Positions 35,601-44,370 of a stretch of 64,000 bases of DNA are shown here, piece by piece (positions within the stretch are counted from its first letter, which is position 1; each line of letters begins with the position of its first letter). The notes under the pieces were generated by a model. That model worked only from the letters and a program-made list of their open reading frames with translations, searched no databases and was not told where the DNA came from. The position numbers and the translations under genes were made by a program. Source of the stretch: JACQAP01 sp035275265 (GTDB taxonomy: Bacteria > Pseudomonadota > Gammaproteobacteria > Burkholderiales > JACQAP01); the NCBI GenBank assembly GCA_035275265.1, contig DATENC010000006.1, positions 62,001-126,000 on the forward strand, read 5' to 3'.

Positions 35601-36176
35601 ATGTTGGTCGACAAAGTGCGTCGCGCCGAAGCGCACATTGGCAAAGGCGAGGCGCTGACTAGAGCGGTCGCGCGATACCTGTCCAAGCTGATGGCATACA
35701 AGGACGAGTACGAGGTCGCCCGCCTCTACGCCAACGGCGATTTCGAGAAACGGCTGAACGATACGTTCGAAGGCGAGTTCACGCTGAAGTACAACCTTGC
35801 GCCGCCGCTGCTCGCGAAACGCGACGCGCAAGGCCGGCTCGTCAAGTCGCAATACGGCGCATGGATGGGTCATGCATTCCGCTGGCTCGCCCCCTTCAAG
35901 CGCCTGCGCGGCACCGTCCTCGATCCGTTCGGCCGTACGGCGGAGAGAAAGATGGAGCGCGCGCTGATCGGCGAATACGAAGCCTTGATCGAAGAGATCG
36001 CGGGCGCGTTGTCGAAGGAAAATCATGAGGTCGCCGTCGCGCTGGCGAGCCTCCCGGAACGCATCCGCGGCTTCGGTCATGTAAAGGAAAACAACATCAA
36101 GGCGGTCGCGGCGGAACGGCAAGCTTTGCTCGCCCGTTTTCGTAGCTTGGCGGCCGGCGTCGAACATGCTGCGTGA
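32676..36176 (+). CDS. Indolepyruvate ferredoxin oxidoreductase, fused alpha-beta subunits
   Basis: Oxidative decarboxylation of aryl (or branched) 2-oxo acids from amino-acid transamination to acyl-CoA, reducing ferredoxin. About 1166 residues. The N-terminal pyruvate-oxidoreductase domain contains GFISGYRGSPLGGLD, the TPP domain has YCSGCPHNTST and GDGTYFHSG, a ferredoxin-like cluster region follows (CEGCGDCGVQSNC, then CNQDYSCLKGFCPSF), and the gamma-type domain begins ILITGIGGTGVITIGALLGM. The ATG at 32676 has AGGAG six bases upstream; earlier in-frame ATGs are rejected. Confidence 0.93.
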   Translation: MQEVTLDDKYASDQGRVYLTGIQALVRLALVQRRRDLAAGLNTAGFISGYRGSPLGGLDEALWKAGKHLEAHHVKFQPGVNEELAATAVWGTQQVHLIGESNYDGVFAMWYGKGPGVDRCGDVFKHMNFAGTAKHGGVLLVAGDDHGAYSSTLPHQSDHLFSASMIPVLYPCNVHEYIELGLHAWAMSRFSGCAVGFKALADTVESSASIEADPFRIQTRLPEDFVMPEGGLNGRLSGDLLGLQARRQEALMQDYKIYAAMAYARLNRLNRTTIDSPKARLGIIASGKSYMDVLEALEELGITERNAAEIGVRLFKVSMPWPLEPDGVREFSKGLEEILVVEEKRQVVEYQLKEQLYNWHPDVRPRVIGKFDDQGEWVHPRGEWLLPAKADFSIAQIARVIAGRIGRFHQSDLIKARLAFLEAKEAVLKKAVNTPVRPPYYCSGCPHNTSTKVPDGSLALAGIGCHVMATVIYPEQNKSPTHMGGEGVPWIGAAPFSKRTHIFANLGDGTYFHSGSLAIRAALAANINITYKILYNDAVAMTGGQPVDGQISVPMIAQQMAAEGVGRIAVVTEDLARFQDRSQLPALVTLHDRKDLEAVQMELREYRGASVLIYDQTCAAEKRRRRKKGEYPKATRRVFINEAVCEGCGDCGVQSNCTSILPVETEFGRKRAIDQSSCNQDYSCLKGFCPSFVTVEGGTPKKARVAKRETVESLGPLPESAIAALGETPYNILITGIGGTGVITIGALLGMAAHLEGKGTSALDMTGMSQKNGAVTSHVRIARTPAGIRAQRVATGEADLILGCDMLTAGAHDAISKTRPGRTVAVINMHQQPPGQFAQNPDWQFPIEEIRALINESVGGRAYFINATRIATALMGDSIATNLFMLGFAFQKALIPLQQTSILRAIELNAVSVDANKQAFEWGRRAAVDLSRVEAIATPAQPVVVQMPQNLETLLRRRVAFLTEYQNAAYAKHYEMLVDKVRRAEAHIGKGEALTRAVARYLSKLMAYKDEYEVARLYANGDFEKRLNDTFEGEFTLKYNLAPPLLAKRDAQGRLVKSQYGAWMGHAFRWLAPFKRLRGTVLDPFGRTAERKMERALIGEYEALIEEIAGALSKENHEVAVALASLPERIRGFGHVKENNIKAVAAERQALLARFRSLAAGVEHAA

Positions 36177-36238
36177 GGGCGCACGCATTGCGGCTAAGGC
36201 AGGACGTGCTGCTGGCGAGCAATGGCCCTATGGCCCAA

Positions 36239-36256
36239 GTTTACGCGCGGGTAAAC
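36239..36256. promoter_or_regulatory. Inverted repeat upstream of icmF, possible operator
   Basis: GTTTAC-N6-GTAAAC lies 87 bp before the icmF ATG in a 166-bp gap. The inner 16 bp, TTTACGCGCGGGTAAA, has the same length and outer half-sites as LiuR operator 2 but a different centre. It could be a degenerate LiuR site or a TetR-family operator. Confidence 0.35.
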
Positions 36257-36342
36257 GTACGCAATAATGACTGGCCCGCGGCAATAACGCGCATCAGCGC
36301 GCAAACGCCTCGGCCGCGACAGAAAACCGACGGGACCGCCCC

Positions 36343-39300
36343 ATGACCGATCTGAGCGTGCAAGCCGCCGAACAAGGCAAGAAGGCGAAGAACAAGGTGC
36401 GCTTTGTCACCGCCGCCAGCCTGTTCGATGGGCATGATGCCTCGATCAACATCATGCGCCGCATCCTGCAGGCGAGCGGCGTCGAAGTCATACACCTCGG
36501 CCACAATCGGTCCGTAGACGAGATCGTCACCGCCGCCATCCAGGAGGACGTGCAAGGCGTCGCCGTGTCCTCGTACCAGGGCGGCCACGTCGAATATTTC
36601 AAATACGCCATCGATCTGCTGCGCGAGCGCGGTGGCTCCGGCATCAAGATTTTTGGCGGCGGCGGCGGCGTGATCGTGCCGAGCGAGATCGAGGAACTGC
36701 ACCGTTACGGCATAGCGCGTATCTATTCCCCGGAGGACGGTGCGCGCATGGGCCTGCAGGGAATGATCACGGACATGATCAGCACCGCGGACCGCAATCT
36801 ATCCGCGGAATTGCCGGCGAGTCTCGACGAGCTCTTCCGCGGCAATCTGCGCGATCTGGCCCGCGTCATCACCGGACTGGAGAACGCAACGTTGCCTGAG
36901 CCGTTGCGCCAGAAGCTGGCGAAGCGGGCAGCCGACCTCGGCAACGTGCCCGTGCTCGGCATCACCGGAACTGGCGGCTCGGGCAAGTCGTCGCTCACGG
37001 ATGAACTCGTCCGCCGTTTCCGCATCGACCTGAACGACGCGCTCAAGATTGCCGTGATCGCCGTGGATCCGTCGCGGCGCAAATCGGGCGGCGCGCTCCT
37101 TGGCGATCGCATCCGCATGAACGCGATCAATCATCCCAATATTTATATGCGCTCGCTCGCCACCCGCGATGCCGGCAGCGAGATTGCCGACTGCCTGCCG
37201 CAGGTGATTGCCGCCTGCAAGTGCGCCGGCTTCAACCTGATACTGGTGGAAACTTCCGGTATCGGCCAGGGGGACGCGGCCATTGTCCCGCATGTGGATT
37301 TCTCTTTGTATGTGATGACACCGGAGTTTGGCGCCGCCAGCCAACTCGAGAAAATCGACATGCTCGACTTTGCCGATTTCGTCGCGATCAACAAGTTCGA
37401 CCGACGAGGGGCGCAGGATGCGCTGCGCGACGTGCGCAAACAGCTACAGCGCAACCGCGGTGCCTTTAAAGAGGCCACCGAGGCAATGCCGGTGTTCGGT
37501 ACCATCGCCTCGCGATTCAACGACGATGGCGTGACCGCGCTCTACCAGGCCATCGCCAGTGCCCTCAAAACCCGCGGACTCGAGGCCGGCGAGGGCAAGC
37601 TCAAGCCGACCACGGTAAAGGCGTCGTCCGGCCAGAACGTTATCGTTCCGCCGGCGCGCGTGCGCTATCTGGCGGAAATTGCCGAAACCGTGCGCGGCTA
37701 TCACGCTGATGTGGCGAAGCAGACCACGATTGCGCGCGAGTGGCAGCAGCTACGGGAAGCCAGGCGCATGCTTGATCGGTCGCCTGCAAGCGGCGGAGAA
37801 GTGGGAGTCATCGCGGCCCTGGATGCGCTCATCGCCGAAAGAGAGAAGGCGCTGAGCCCCGAAGCCAAGAAACTGTTGGACGAATGGCCGCAGGTCAAGC
37901 AGTCCTATTCGGGAGACGAGCAGGTCACGAAAACGCGCGATCGCGAGATCCGCACGGTGCTGACCACCACCTCGCTTTCCGGCACCAAGGTGCCGAAGGT
38001 GGCGTTGCCGAGGTACGAGGACGACGGCGAGATGTTGAAGTGGTTGATGCGGGAGAACCTGCCCGGCTATTTCCCCTACACGGCAGGAGTGTTCCCATTC
38101 AAACGCGAGAACGAGGACCCGACCCGGATGTTTGCCGGCGAGGGCGATCCGTTCCGCACCAATGCTCGTTTCAAGTACCTCAGCCGGGATCTGCCCGCGA
38201 AGCGGCTGTCGACCGCGTTCGACTCGGTCACGCTGTACGGTTTCGACCCGCACGAACGTCCGGATATCTACGGCAAAGTCGGCAACTCCGGAGTGTCCAT
38301 CGCGACACTGGACGACATGAAAGTGCTGTACTCCGGCTTCGACCTGTGCGATCCGGCGACCTCGGTGTCGATGACCATTAATGGACCGGCGCCGACCATC
38401 CTGGCGATGTTCGTCAACACGGCGATCGACCAGCAGATCGAGAAATTCGCCGTGCAGCACGGTCGGCAGCCAAACCAACAGGAAACCGCGAAAATCCGCG
38501 CCTGGGCGCTGGAGAATGTGCGCGGCACGGTGCAGGCCGACATCCTCAAGGAAGACCAGGGTCAGAACACCTGCATTTTTTCCACCGAGTTCTCGCTCAA
38601 GGTGATGGGCGACATCCAGGAATATTTCGTCAAGCACAAGGTGCGTAATTTCTATTCGGTGTCGATTTCGGGCTATCACATCGCCGAAGCCGGCGCCAAC
38701 CCTGTCTCCCAGCTTGCCTTCACGCTGTCCAACGGTTTCACGTTCGTCGAAGCCTATCTTGCCCGCGGCATGGACATCGACGACTTCGCGCCGAACCTCT
38801 CGTTCTTCTTCTCAAACGGCATGGACCCGGAATACACGGTCCTGGGTCGCGTGGCGCGCCGCATCTGGGCGACCACGATGAAGAACAAGTACAGCGCCAA
38901 CGAGCGCAGCCAGAAGCTGAAGTACCACGTCCAGACCTCGGGGCGTTCGCTGCACGCGCAGGAAATCGCGTTCAACGATATCCGCACTACGCTGCAGGCA
39001 CTGATCGCGATCTACGACAACTGCAACTCGCTGCATACCAACGCGTACGACGAGGCCATCACCACACCGACCGCCGAATCGGTGCGGCGAGCGCTCGCGA
39101 TTCAGCTCGTCATCAACCGCGAGTGGGGTCTGGCCAAGAACGAGAATCCGAGCCAAGGCTCGTTCATCATCGACGAACTGACCGATCTTGTCGAAGAAGC
39201 CGTGCTACAGGAGTTCGAACGCATCTCCGAGCGCGGCGGCGTGCTGGGCGCCATGGAAACAGGTTACCAGCGCGGCAAGATTCAGGAAGAGTCGTTGTAT

Positions 39301-39621
39301 TACGAACACAAGAAGCACGACGGCTCCTATCCGATCATCGGCGTGAACACCTTCCGTAATCCGGATGCGGCAGAGGCCGGCGGCAGCATCCCGCTGCAGC
39401 GATCGACCGAGGACGAGAAACAGGGCCAGATACGACGGCTGCGCGATTTCCAGAAGCGCAACGCCGCAGACGCGGCGGCCGCACTCGAGAAACTGAAGCA
39501 GACCGTGATCGACAACGGCAATGTGTTCGGCGAACTGGTGAACGCCGTACGCTTCTGCTCGCTTGGGCAGATTACGGACGCATTGTTCGAAGTCGGCGGG
39601 CAGTACCGCAGGAGCATGTAG
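36343..39621 (+). CDS. icmF: Fused isobutyryl-CoA mutase with GTPase chaperone domain
   Basis: Adenosylcobalamin enzyme interconverting isobutyryl-CoA and n-butyryl-CoA; family members also act on isovaleryl-/pivalyl-CoA. Its 1092 residues hold, in order, a B12-binding domain (about 15-145, with cobalt-ligating His31 in DGHDAS), a MeaB-like GTPase (P-loop about 210-217, GTGGSGKSS; NKFDRRGAQD), and the mutase TIM barrel from about 560 (RENLPGYFPYTAGVFPFKRE). The chaperone between the two mutase parts is diagnostic of IcmF. No SD stronger than GGGA precedes the ATG. Confidence 0.95.
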   Translation: MTDLSVQAAEQGKKAKNKVRFVTAASLFDGHDASINIMRRILQASGVEVIHLGHNRSVDEIVTAAIQEDVQGVAVSSYQGGHVEYFKYAIDLLRERGGSGIKIFGGGGGVIVPSEIEELHRYGIARIYSPEDGARMGLQGMITDMISTADRNLSAELPASLDELFRGNLRDLARVITGLENATLPEPLRQKLAKRAADLGNVPVLGITGTGGSGKSSLTDELVRRFRIDLNDALKIAVIAVDPSRRKSGGALLGDRIRMNAINHPNIYMRSLATRDAGSEIADCLPQVIAACKCAGFNLILVETSGIGQGDAAIVPHVDFSLYVMTPEFGAASQLEKIDMLDFADFVAINKFDRRGAQDALRDVRKQLQRNRGAFKEATEAMPVFGTIASRFNDDGVTALYQAIASALKTRGLEAGEGKLKPTTVKASSGQNVIVPPARVRYLAEIAETVRGYHADVAKQTTIAREWQQLREARRMLDRSPASGGEVGVIAALDALIAEREKALSPEAKKLLDEWPQVKQSYSGDEQVTKTRDREIRTVLTTTSLSGTKVPKVALPRYEDDGEMLKWLMRENLPGYFPYTAGVFPFKRENEDPTRMFAGEGDPFRTNARFKYLSRDLPAKRLSTAFDSVTLYGFDPHERPDIYGKVGNSGVSIATLDDMKVLYSGFDLCDPATSVSMTINGPAPTILAMFVNTAIDQQIEKFAVQHGRQPNQQETAKIRAWALENVRGTVQADILKEDQGQNTCIFSTEFSLKVMGDIQEYFVKHKVRNFYSVSISGYHIAEAGANPVSQLAFTLSNGFTFVEAYLARGMDIDDFAPNLSFFFSNGMDPEYTVLGRVARRIWATTMKNKYSANERSQKLKYHVQTSGRSLHAQEIAFNDIRTTLQALIAIYDNCNSLHTNAYDEAITTPTAESVRRALAIQLVINREWGLAKNENPSQGSFIIDELTDLVEEAVLQEFERISERGGVLGAMETGYQRGKIQEESLYYEHKKHDGSYPIIGVNTFRNPDAAEAGGSIPLQRSTEDEKQGQIRRLRDFQKRNAADAAAALEKLKQTVIDNGNVFGELVNAVRFCSLGQITDALFEVGGQYRRSM

Positions 39622-39664
39622 TCCCTGAACGAATCTTCGCAGGTTAACCTTTGGCAGAACAGAT

Positions 39665-39991
39665 ATGTCTTCCAGTTTCCAACTCGATCACCTCAACATA
39701 CCCGCCCGCGATCCGGAAGGACTGGCGCGCTGGTACGCACAGACCTTCGGATTGAAGGCAGACGGCCATCGCGTGCGCGGGCCCGGCGTTCTGATCGCAT
39801 TTCAGCCCGGGGAACCGGTCAAGCGCGCCCCCGAGTTGCATATGGGGTTCCGCGTCCCGAACATGCAGGCCCTCAACGAATGGGCAGGCAAATTCGGCCA
39901 ACCGATCAAGAAAGGCGAGGAGTTCAATGCCATTCGGATCTCCGATCCGGAAGACAACTGCCTCGAGATTTACTGCAAGGCGGATAGTTGA
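39665..39991 (+). CDS. VOC-family (glyoxalase-like) protein
   Basis: A 108-residue single-domain vicinal-oxygen-chelate protein: FQLDHLNIPARDPEGLARWY, LHMGFRVPNMQALNEWAGKF and ISDPEDNCLEIYCKA give the two beta-alpha-beta-beta-beta modules and a C-terminal metal-ligand Glu. It lies 43 bp behind icmF. Its enzymatic role is unknown; methylmalonyl-CoA epimerase is in the same superfamily but usually longer. Confidence 0.82.
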   Translation: MSSSFQLDHLNIPARDPEGLARWYAQTFGLKADGHRVRGPGVLIAFQPGEPVKRAPELHMGFRVPNMQALNEWAGKFGQPIKKGEEFNAIRISDPEDNCLEIYCKADS

Positions 39992-40030
39992 CAAGCAAGG
40001 CGCGGGCAGGCGCTAGGGTGCTCGCGGTCG

Positions 40031-40432
40031 ATGACAATGGCTGAATCCCGCCTCAGAATGTTTGCCATCGGCGCGCTCGCGCTCGTACACGGCCTCGGCG
40101 CGCTGGGCGCGCCCTTTGCCGCATCACTCCATTTTGGCCAGCCGGACGCGACACCGCATCAGAACTTTCACGTAGTGTGGGAGGCGTTCAAGTACTTCGC
40201 GGCCTCGTCGGCATGCCTTGCGATTGCGCTCGGGCCGCTGCGCCGCGGCGAGCGTTGGGCGTGGTGGACCATGCTCATCGCCTGCGTGTCGCTCTTCGGG
40301 GGGGTTTTTGTGGCGCACGCCCTGTCCCGGGGCGGGCCGGCCATCGATCACTGGGCCTACGGGTCGTTCCTCGTCATTTCGATCGTCGCGCTCGCGGTGC
40401 TCGCTCACTGGCCTCCGCGCACGAACCGGTAG
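40031..40432 (+). CDS. Small integral membrane protein, function unknown
   Basis: A 133-residue protein with four hydrophobic helices (about residues 9-30, 53-70, 78-97 and 109-128), separated by short polar loops containing RRGERWAW and GGPAIDHWAYG. No family I can name with confidence. It is 39 bp downstream of the VOC gene on the same strand and may share its transcript. The ATG at 40037 is an alternative start. Confidence 0.65.
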   Translation: MTMAESRLRMFAIGALALVHGLGALGAPFAASLHFGQPDATPHQNFHVVWEAFKYFAASSACLAIALGPLRRGERWAWWTMLIACVSLFGGVFVAHALSRGGPAIDHWAYGSFLVISIVALAVLAHWPPRTNR

Positions 40433-40479
40433 GAATGGCCCTTTGCGGTACCAGCCCAGTCAGATAAGGATCCCATTCA

Positions 40480-40495
40480 GCGCTACCCATAGCGC
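40480..40495 (+). terminator. Weak hairpin in the gap before the CoA ligase
   Basis: GCGCTA-CCCA-TAGCGC is a perfect 6-bp stem with a 4-nt loop, 48 bp after the membrane-protein stop. There is no following T tract, so it is at best a weak or factor-dependent terminator. Confidence 0.25.
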
Positions 40496-40576
40496 CTTCT
40501 CATAGTAAGCTCTGAAAAAATCGGCGCGGCTCCCTGATGTCCCGTCGGCGCCGCGTCCACCTGTGGAGGAGACCCT

Positions 40577-42544
40577 TTGGCGCAGTCTGGAGCCGCTTCA
40601 TCGCTTGCGGCCGACACTTTTCCGAAGCTTCTCTTGGAGCACGCCCGCGTTCGGCCCGCCCGGGTGGCCGTCCGCGAGAAAGACTTGGGCATCTGGCAGA
40701 GTTGGAGCTGGTCGCAGGTCGCCGACGAGGTCCGCGCGCTCGCCTGCGGACTGGCCGCCCAAGGTTTCAGGCGGGGCATGAACCTCGCCATCATCGGCGA
40801 TAACCGGCCACGCCTGTACTGGTCCTTCGCGGCCGCGCAATCTCTCGGTGGTATTCCGGTTCCGCTCTACCAGGATTCGGTCGCCCAGGAGATGCTTTAC
40901 GTTCTCGAGAACGCTGAAATCGAGTACGCGATCGTCGAGGACCAGGAACAGGTGGACAAGCTGCTCGAAATCCTGCCGCAGTATCCAAAACTCAAGCACA
41001 TCTACTACGACGATCCGCGAGGGCTGCGGAACTATCGCCAGCCCCAATTGCTGGCCTATGACCGCCTGCGCGAAATCGGGCTCGAGCACCACCGCCAGTA
41101 CCCGGATTTCTTCCACAAAGCCGTCGAACAAGTCCTCCCCGAGAACGTCTGCGTGATGCTCTACACCTCGGGGACTACCGGCAAGCCTAAGGGTGTGTGC
41201 CATACGCACACGGGATTCATCGCCGCGGCACGCGGCGACGTGGAGTTCGACGGGTTCACGCCCGACGACGAAGTCCTTTCCTACCTGCCGATGGCCTGGG
41301 TCGGAGACCATCTGTTCTCCTACGCGCAGGCGATGGTGGCGGGATTCACTGTCAACTGCCCGGAGTCATCCGAAACTGCGATGAACGACCTGCGCGAGAT
41401 CGGCCCCACGTACTATTTCGCCCCGCCGAGGATCTTCGAGAACTTGTTGACTACGGTCATGATCCGCATCGACGACGCCAGCCGCATCAAACGCCAGCTA
41501 TTCCACGCCTTCATGAAAGTAGCGCGACGCTGTGGCGCGGAGATCATGGACGGTAAACCGGCAGCGCTGATCGACCGCCTGCTTTACGCGCTAGGCGATC
41601 TGATGATCTACGGGCCTCTGCGAAACGTTCTGGGCATGAGCCGCATCCGCGTGGCCTACACCGGCGGCGCCGCGATTGGCCCCGACCTGTACCGCTTTTA
41701 CCGGTCGATCGGCATCAATCTAAAGCAGCTCTACGGCCAGACCGAAACCAGCGTCTATGTCTGCAAGCAGCCCACCGGCGGCGCCAAGCTCGATTCGGTC
41801 GGCCGCCCGTTGCCCGGAGTGGAGATCAAGATCGCCCCAAACGGCGAAGTCATGGTGAAGACGCCAGGTATGCTCAAGGAGTACTACAAGCGCCCCGACG
41901 CGACCGCGGAGTCCATCTCTCCCGACGGATACTTCATGACCGGGGACGCGGGCTTCTTCGATGCGGACGGCGACCTGAAGATCATCGACCGCGCCAAGGA
42001 TGTCGGCAAGCTCGCGGACGGATCGCTGTTTGCGCCGCAATTCGTGGAGAACAAGCTCAAGTTTTTCCCCTACATCAAGGAAGCAGTCTGTTTCGGCGAC
42101 CAGCGCGAGAGCGTCTGCGCCTTCATCAACATCGACATGCAAGCAGTGGGTAACTGGGCCGAGAAACGCAATATGCCTTACAGCGGCTACGTCGATCTCG
42201 CTTCGCGGCCCGAGGTCTACGATCTGATCCAGGAATGCGTCGAACAGGTCAACACCGATCTTGCCTCGGAGGCACATCTGGCCGGTTCGCAGATCCGGCG
42301 GTTCCTGGTGCTGCACAAGGAACTCGATGCCGACGACGACGAACTTACGCGCACCCGCAAGGTGCGGCGCATATTCGTCGCGCAAAAGTACGCTTTGCTG
42401 GTCGACGCGCTGTATTCCGCACAGACCCGTTGCAGGGTCGAAACCGAGGTGAAGTTCGAAGACGGCCGCAGAGGCAAGATCGAAGCCGACGTTGCGATCC
42501 GGGAAGCAAAGGCGTTTCCGCTGCCGACGGTCAAGGCGGCGTGA
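40577..42544 (+). CDS. AMP-dependent acyl-CoA synthetase (long-chain type)
   Basis: Activates a carboxylic acid to its CoA thioester through an acyl-adenylate. The 655-residue ANL enzyme has the P-loop LYTSGTTGKPKGV, QLYGQTETSVYV (A5), GYFMTGDAGFFDADGDLKII (A7-A8) and DVGKLADGSLFAP in the hinge. The TTG start at 40577 is supported by TGGAGGAGA seven bases upstream and by the absence of an in-frame ATG nearby. The stop overlaps the livG GTG start, tying this ligase to the ABC importer. Confidence 0.92.
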   Translation: MAQSGAASSLAADTFPKLLLEHARVRPARVAVREKDLGIWQSWSWSQVADEVRALACGLAAQGFRRGMNLAIIGDNRPRLYWSFAAAQSLGGIPVPLYQDSVAQEMLYVLENAEIEYAIVEDQEQVDKLLEILPQYPKLKHIYYDDPRGLRNYRQPQLLAYDRLREIGLEHHRQYPDFFHKAVEQVLPENVCVMLYTSGTTGKPKGVCHTHTGFIAAARGDVEFDGFTPDDEVLSYLPMAWVGDHLFSYAQAMVAGFTVNCPESSETAMNDLREIGPTYYFAPPRIFENLLTTVMIRIDDASRIKRQLFHAFMKVARRCGAEIMDGKPAALIDRLLYALGDLMIYGPLRNVLGMSRIRVAYTGGAAIGPDLYRFYRSIGINLKQLYGQTETSVYVCKQPTGGAKLDSVGRPLPGVEIKIAPNGEVMVKTPGMLKEYYKRPDATAESISPDGYFMTGDAGFFDADGDLKIIDRAKDVGKLADGSLFAPQFVENKLKFFPYIKEAVCFGDQRESVCAFINIDMQAVGNWAEKRNMPYSGYVDLASRPEVYDLIQECVEQVNTDLASEAHLAGSQIRRFLVLHKELDADDDELTRTRKVRRIFVAQKYALLVDALYSAQTRCRVETEVKFEDGRRGKIEADVAIREAKAFPLPTVKAA

Positions 42545-43341
42545 ATTCGGTGACGAGCGACGGACGCAAGATCGGCGAAGTCACCCTGAATCTCCAGGGC
42601 ATTTCGCTCGCCTTCGGTGGCGTGAAGGCGCTCAGCCAAGTCAGCTTCGATGTATGCGAACACGAGATTCGCGCAATCATCGGACCGAACGGCGCCGGAA
42701 AAAGCTCGATGCTGAACGTCATCAACGGCGTATACCGTCCGCAGGACGGCACCATCCACTTCCGCGGCCACGAGTGGAAGAAAATGATTCCCTACGAGGC
42801 CGCCAGACTCGGGATTGCGCGTACTTTCCAGAACATCGCGTTGTTCAAGGGCATGACCGTGCTCGACAACATCATGACCGGACGCAATCTCAAGATGCGC
42901 TCCAGCCTGTTCGAACAGGCGATCTACTGGGGCCGCAACCGCAAGGAGGAGCTCGAGCATCGCGCGCACGTCGAGGAGATCATCGATTTCCTGCAGATCG
43001 AGCATATCCGCAAGACGCCGGTCGGGCGGCTGCCGTACGGACTTCAGAAGCGGGTGGAGCTGGCGCGGGCGCTGGCCGCTGAACCCGTGATGCTTCTGCT
43101 CGACGAACCCATGGCCGGAATGAACGTCGAGGAAAAGCAGGACATGTGCCGCTTCATCCTCGACGTCAATGAGGAATTCGGCACGACCATCGTGCTGATC
43201 GAGCACGACATGGGGGTGGTGATGGACATCTGCGACCGTATCGTGGTTCTCGACTACGGGCGCAAGATCGGCGACGGCACACCGGACGAGATTCGCAACA
43301 ACAAGACGGTGATCGACGCTTATCTCGGTGTCGCCCATTGA
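42541..43341 (+). CDS. livG: Branched-chain amino acid-type ABC transporter ATPase, LivG-like
   Basis: A 266-residue ATPase: Walker A GPNGAGKSS, Q-loop ARTFQNIALFKGMTVLDN with the LivG-typical extended insert, signature LPYGLQKRVELARAL, Walker B MLLLDEPMAGMN, and the H-loop IEHDMGVVMDICD. The GTG at 42541 overlaps the ligase TGA. Part of a five-gene Liv-type importer (livG, H, M, SBP, F). The true substrate is not fixed by sequence; the two adjacent CoA ligases suggest an organic acid. Confidence 0.92.
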   Translation: MNSVTSDGRKIGEVTLNLQGISLAFGGVKALSQVSFDVCEHEIRAIIGPNGAGKSSMLNVINGVYRPQDGTIHFRGHEWKKMIPYEAARLGIARTFQNIALFKGMTVLDNIMTGRNLKMRSSLFEQAIYWGRNRKEELEHRAHVEEIIDFLQIEHIRKTPVGRLPYGLQKRVELARALAAEPVMLLLDEPMAGMNVEEKQDMCRFILDVNEEFGTTIVLIEHDMGVVMDICDRIVVLDYGRKIGDGTPDEIRNNKTVIDAYLGVAH

Positions 43342-43348
43342 TGAAACC

Positions 43349-43462
43349 CGCGAGGAGTGAGGAGAGAGGGATGAGGGGAAATGCGTTTACCCATTTCCCC
43401 GCGGCTTCTGCCGAACGTGTCGTCAAGATTTTCCTGACCCCTCACCCCTCACCCCTTACGGT
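43349..43462. repeat. Heptad-repeat palindrome, locus B (livG-livH gap)
   Basis: Left arm 43352-43380 in 7-nt units GAGGAGT GAGGAGA GAGGGAT GAGGGGA. Right arm 43431-43459 is made of CTCACCC-type units. Aligning the left arm with the reverse complement of the right gives about 19 of 24 matches, most differences being A/G transitions that would pair as G-T on one strand. The TGAGG sub-type is used in both arms. A unique 50-bp centre separates them. Confidence 0.75.
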
Positions 43463-44365
43463 TTGACTGTGTCTTTCTTCTTCGAAGTTCTTATTGGAGG
43501 ACTGCTTGCGGGCGTGATGTACTCGCTGGTGGCGCTCGGGTTCGTGCTGATCTACAAGGCCTCTGGCGTGTTCAACTTCGCCCAGGGCGCGATGGTTTTC
43601 TTCGCCGCACTGACCTTTGTCGGCCTCCAGGAAAAGTTCGCCTTGCCGTTCTGGGCGGCGTTTGGCTTCGCGCTCGCGGCCATGGTCGTGCTCGGCATCC
43701 TCATCGAACGCATCGTGCTCAGACCGCTGGTGAACCAGCCGCAGATTACGCTGTTCATGGCCACCATCGGCCTGGCGTTCTTCATCGAAGGGCTTGCCCA
43801 GCTCATCTGGGGCACCAATGTGCGCCGTCTCGACATAGGCATAAAGGATGAGCCCATCGCGGCCGTGCTCGAGCGTTTCGACATAGTGGTCAGCAGTTTC
43901 GACCTGATCGCGGCGCTGGTTGCCGGCGTACTGGTTACTGTGCTCGCAGTGTTCTTCCAGGTCACCCGCGTCGGCCGTGCCTTGCGCGCGGTCGCGGACG
44001 ACCATCAGGCCGCGCTCGCCGTCGGCATCCCCCTAAAGCAGATCTGGGCCATCGTTTGGTCGGTCGCCGGCTTCGTAGCCCTGGTCGCCGGACTGATGTG
44101 GGGTGCACGCAACGGCGTACAGTTCGCGCTGACGTTCGTGGCGCTGAAAGCGCTGCCGGTGCTAATCCTCGGTGGCTTCGAGTCGGTGCTCGGCGCCATC
44201 GTCGGGGGACTGATCATCGGCGCGCTGGAGAAAGTCGCAGAGGTTTACCTTGGTCCCTACATCGGCGGTGGTATCGAAGGCTGGTTCGCTTACGTGATGG
44301 CGCTGCTGTTCCTGCTGGTCCGCCCCGAGGGCTTGTTTGGCGAAAAGCGAATTGACCGCGTGTGA
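43463..44365 (+). CDS. livH: Branched-chain amino acid-type ABC transporter permease, LivH-like
   Basis: About 300 residues with 7-8 transmembrane helices. FFEVLIGGLLAGVMYSLVAL, IYKASGVFNFAQGAM, LRAVADDHQAALAVGI and LKALPVLILGGFESVLGAI are LivH signatures, the last pair contacting the ATPases. The start is uncertain: TTG at 43463 or GTG at 43469. The pyrimidine-rich arm of repeat locus B directly precedes both, so there is no Shine-Dalgarno. Confidence 0.92.
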   Translation: MTVSFFFEVLIGGLLAGVMYSLVALGFVLIYKASGVFNFAQGAMVFFAALTFVGLQEKFALPFWAAFGFALAAMVVLGILIERIVLRPLVNQPQITLFMATIGLAFFIEGLAQLIWGTNVRRLDIGIKDEPIAAVLERFDIVVSSFDLIAALVAGVLVTVLAVFFQVTRVGRALRAVADDHQAALAVGIPLKQIWAIVWSVAGFVALVAGLMWGARNGVQFALTFVALKALPVLILGGFESVLGAIVGGLIIGALEKVAEVYLGPYIGGGIEGWFAYVMALLFLLVRPEGLFGEKRIDRV

Positions 44366-44370
44366 CCATG

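Noticed and set aside
32817..36188. Two very long minus-strand reading frames (about 550 and 495 codons) opposite the indolepyruvate oxidoreductase gene
   Set aside because: Antisense shadows of a high-G+C gene; no recognisable domain, no RBS, and the plus-strand protein is clearly conserved throughout.
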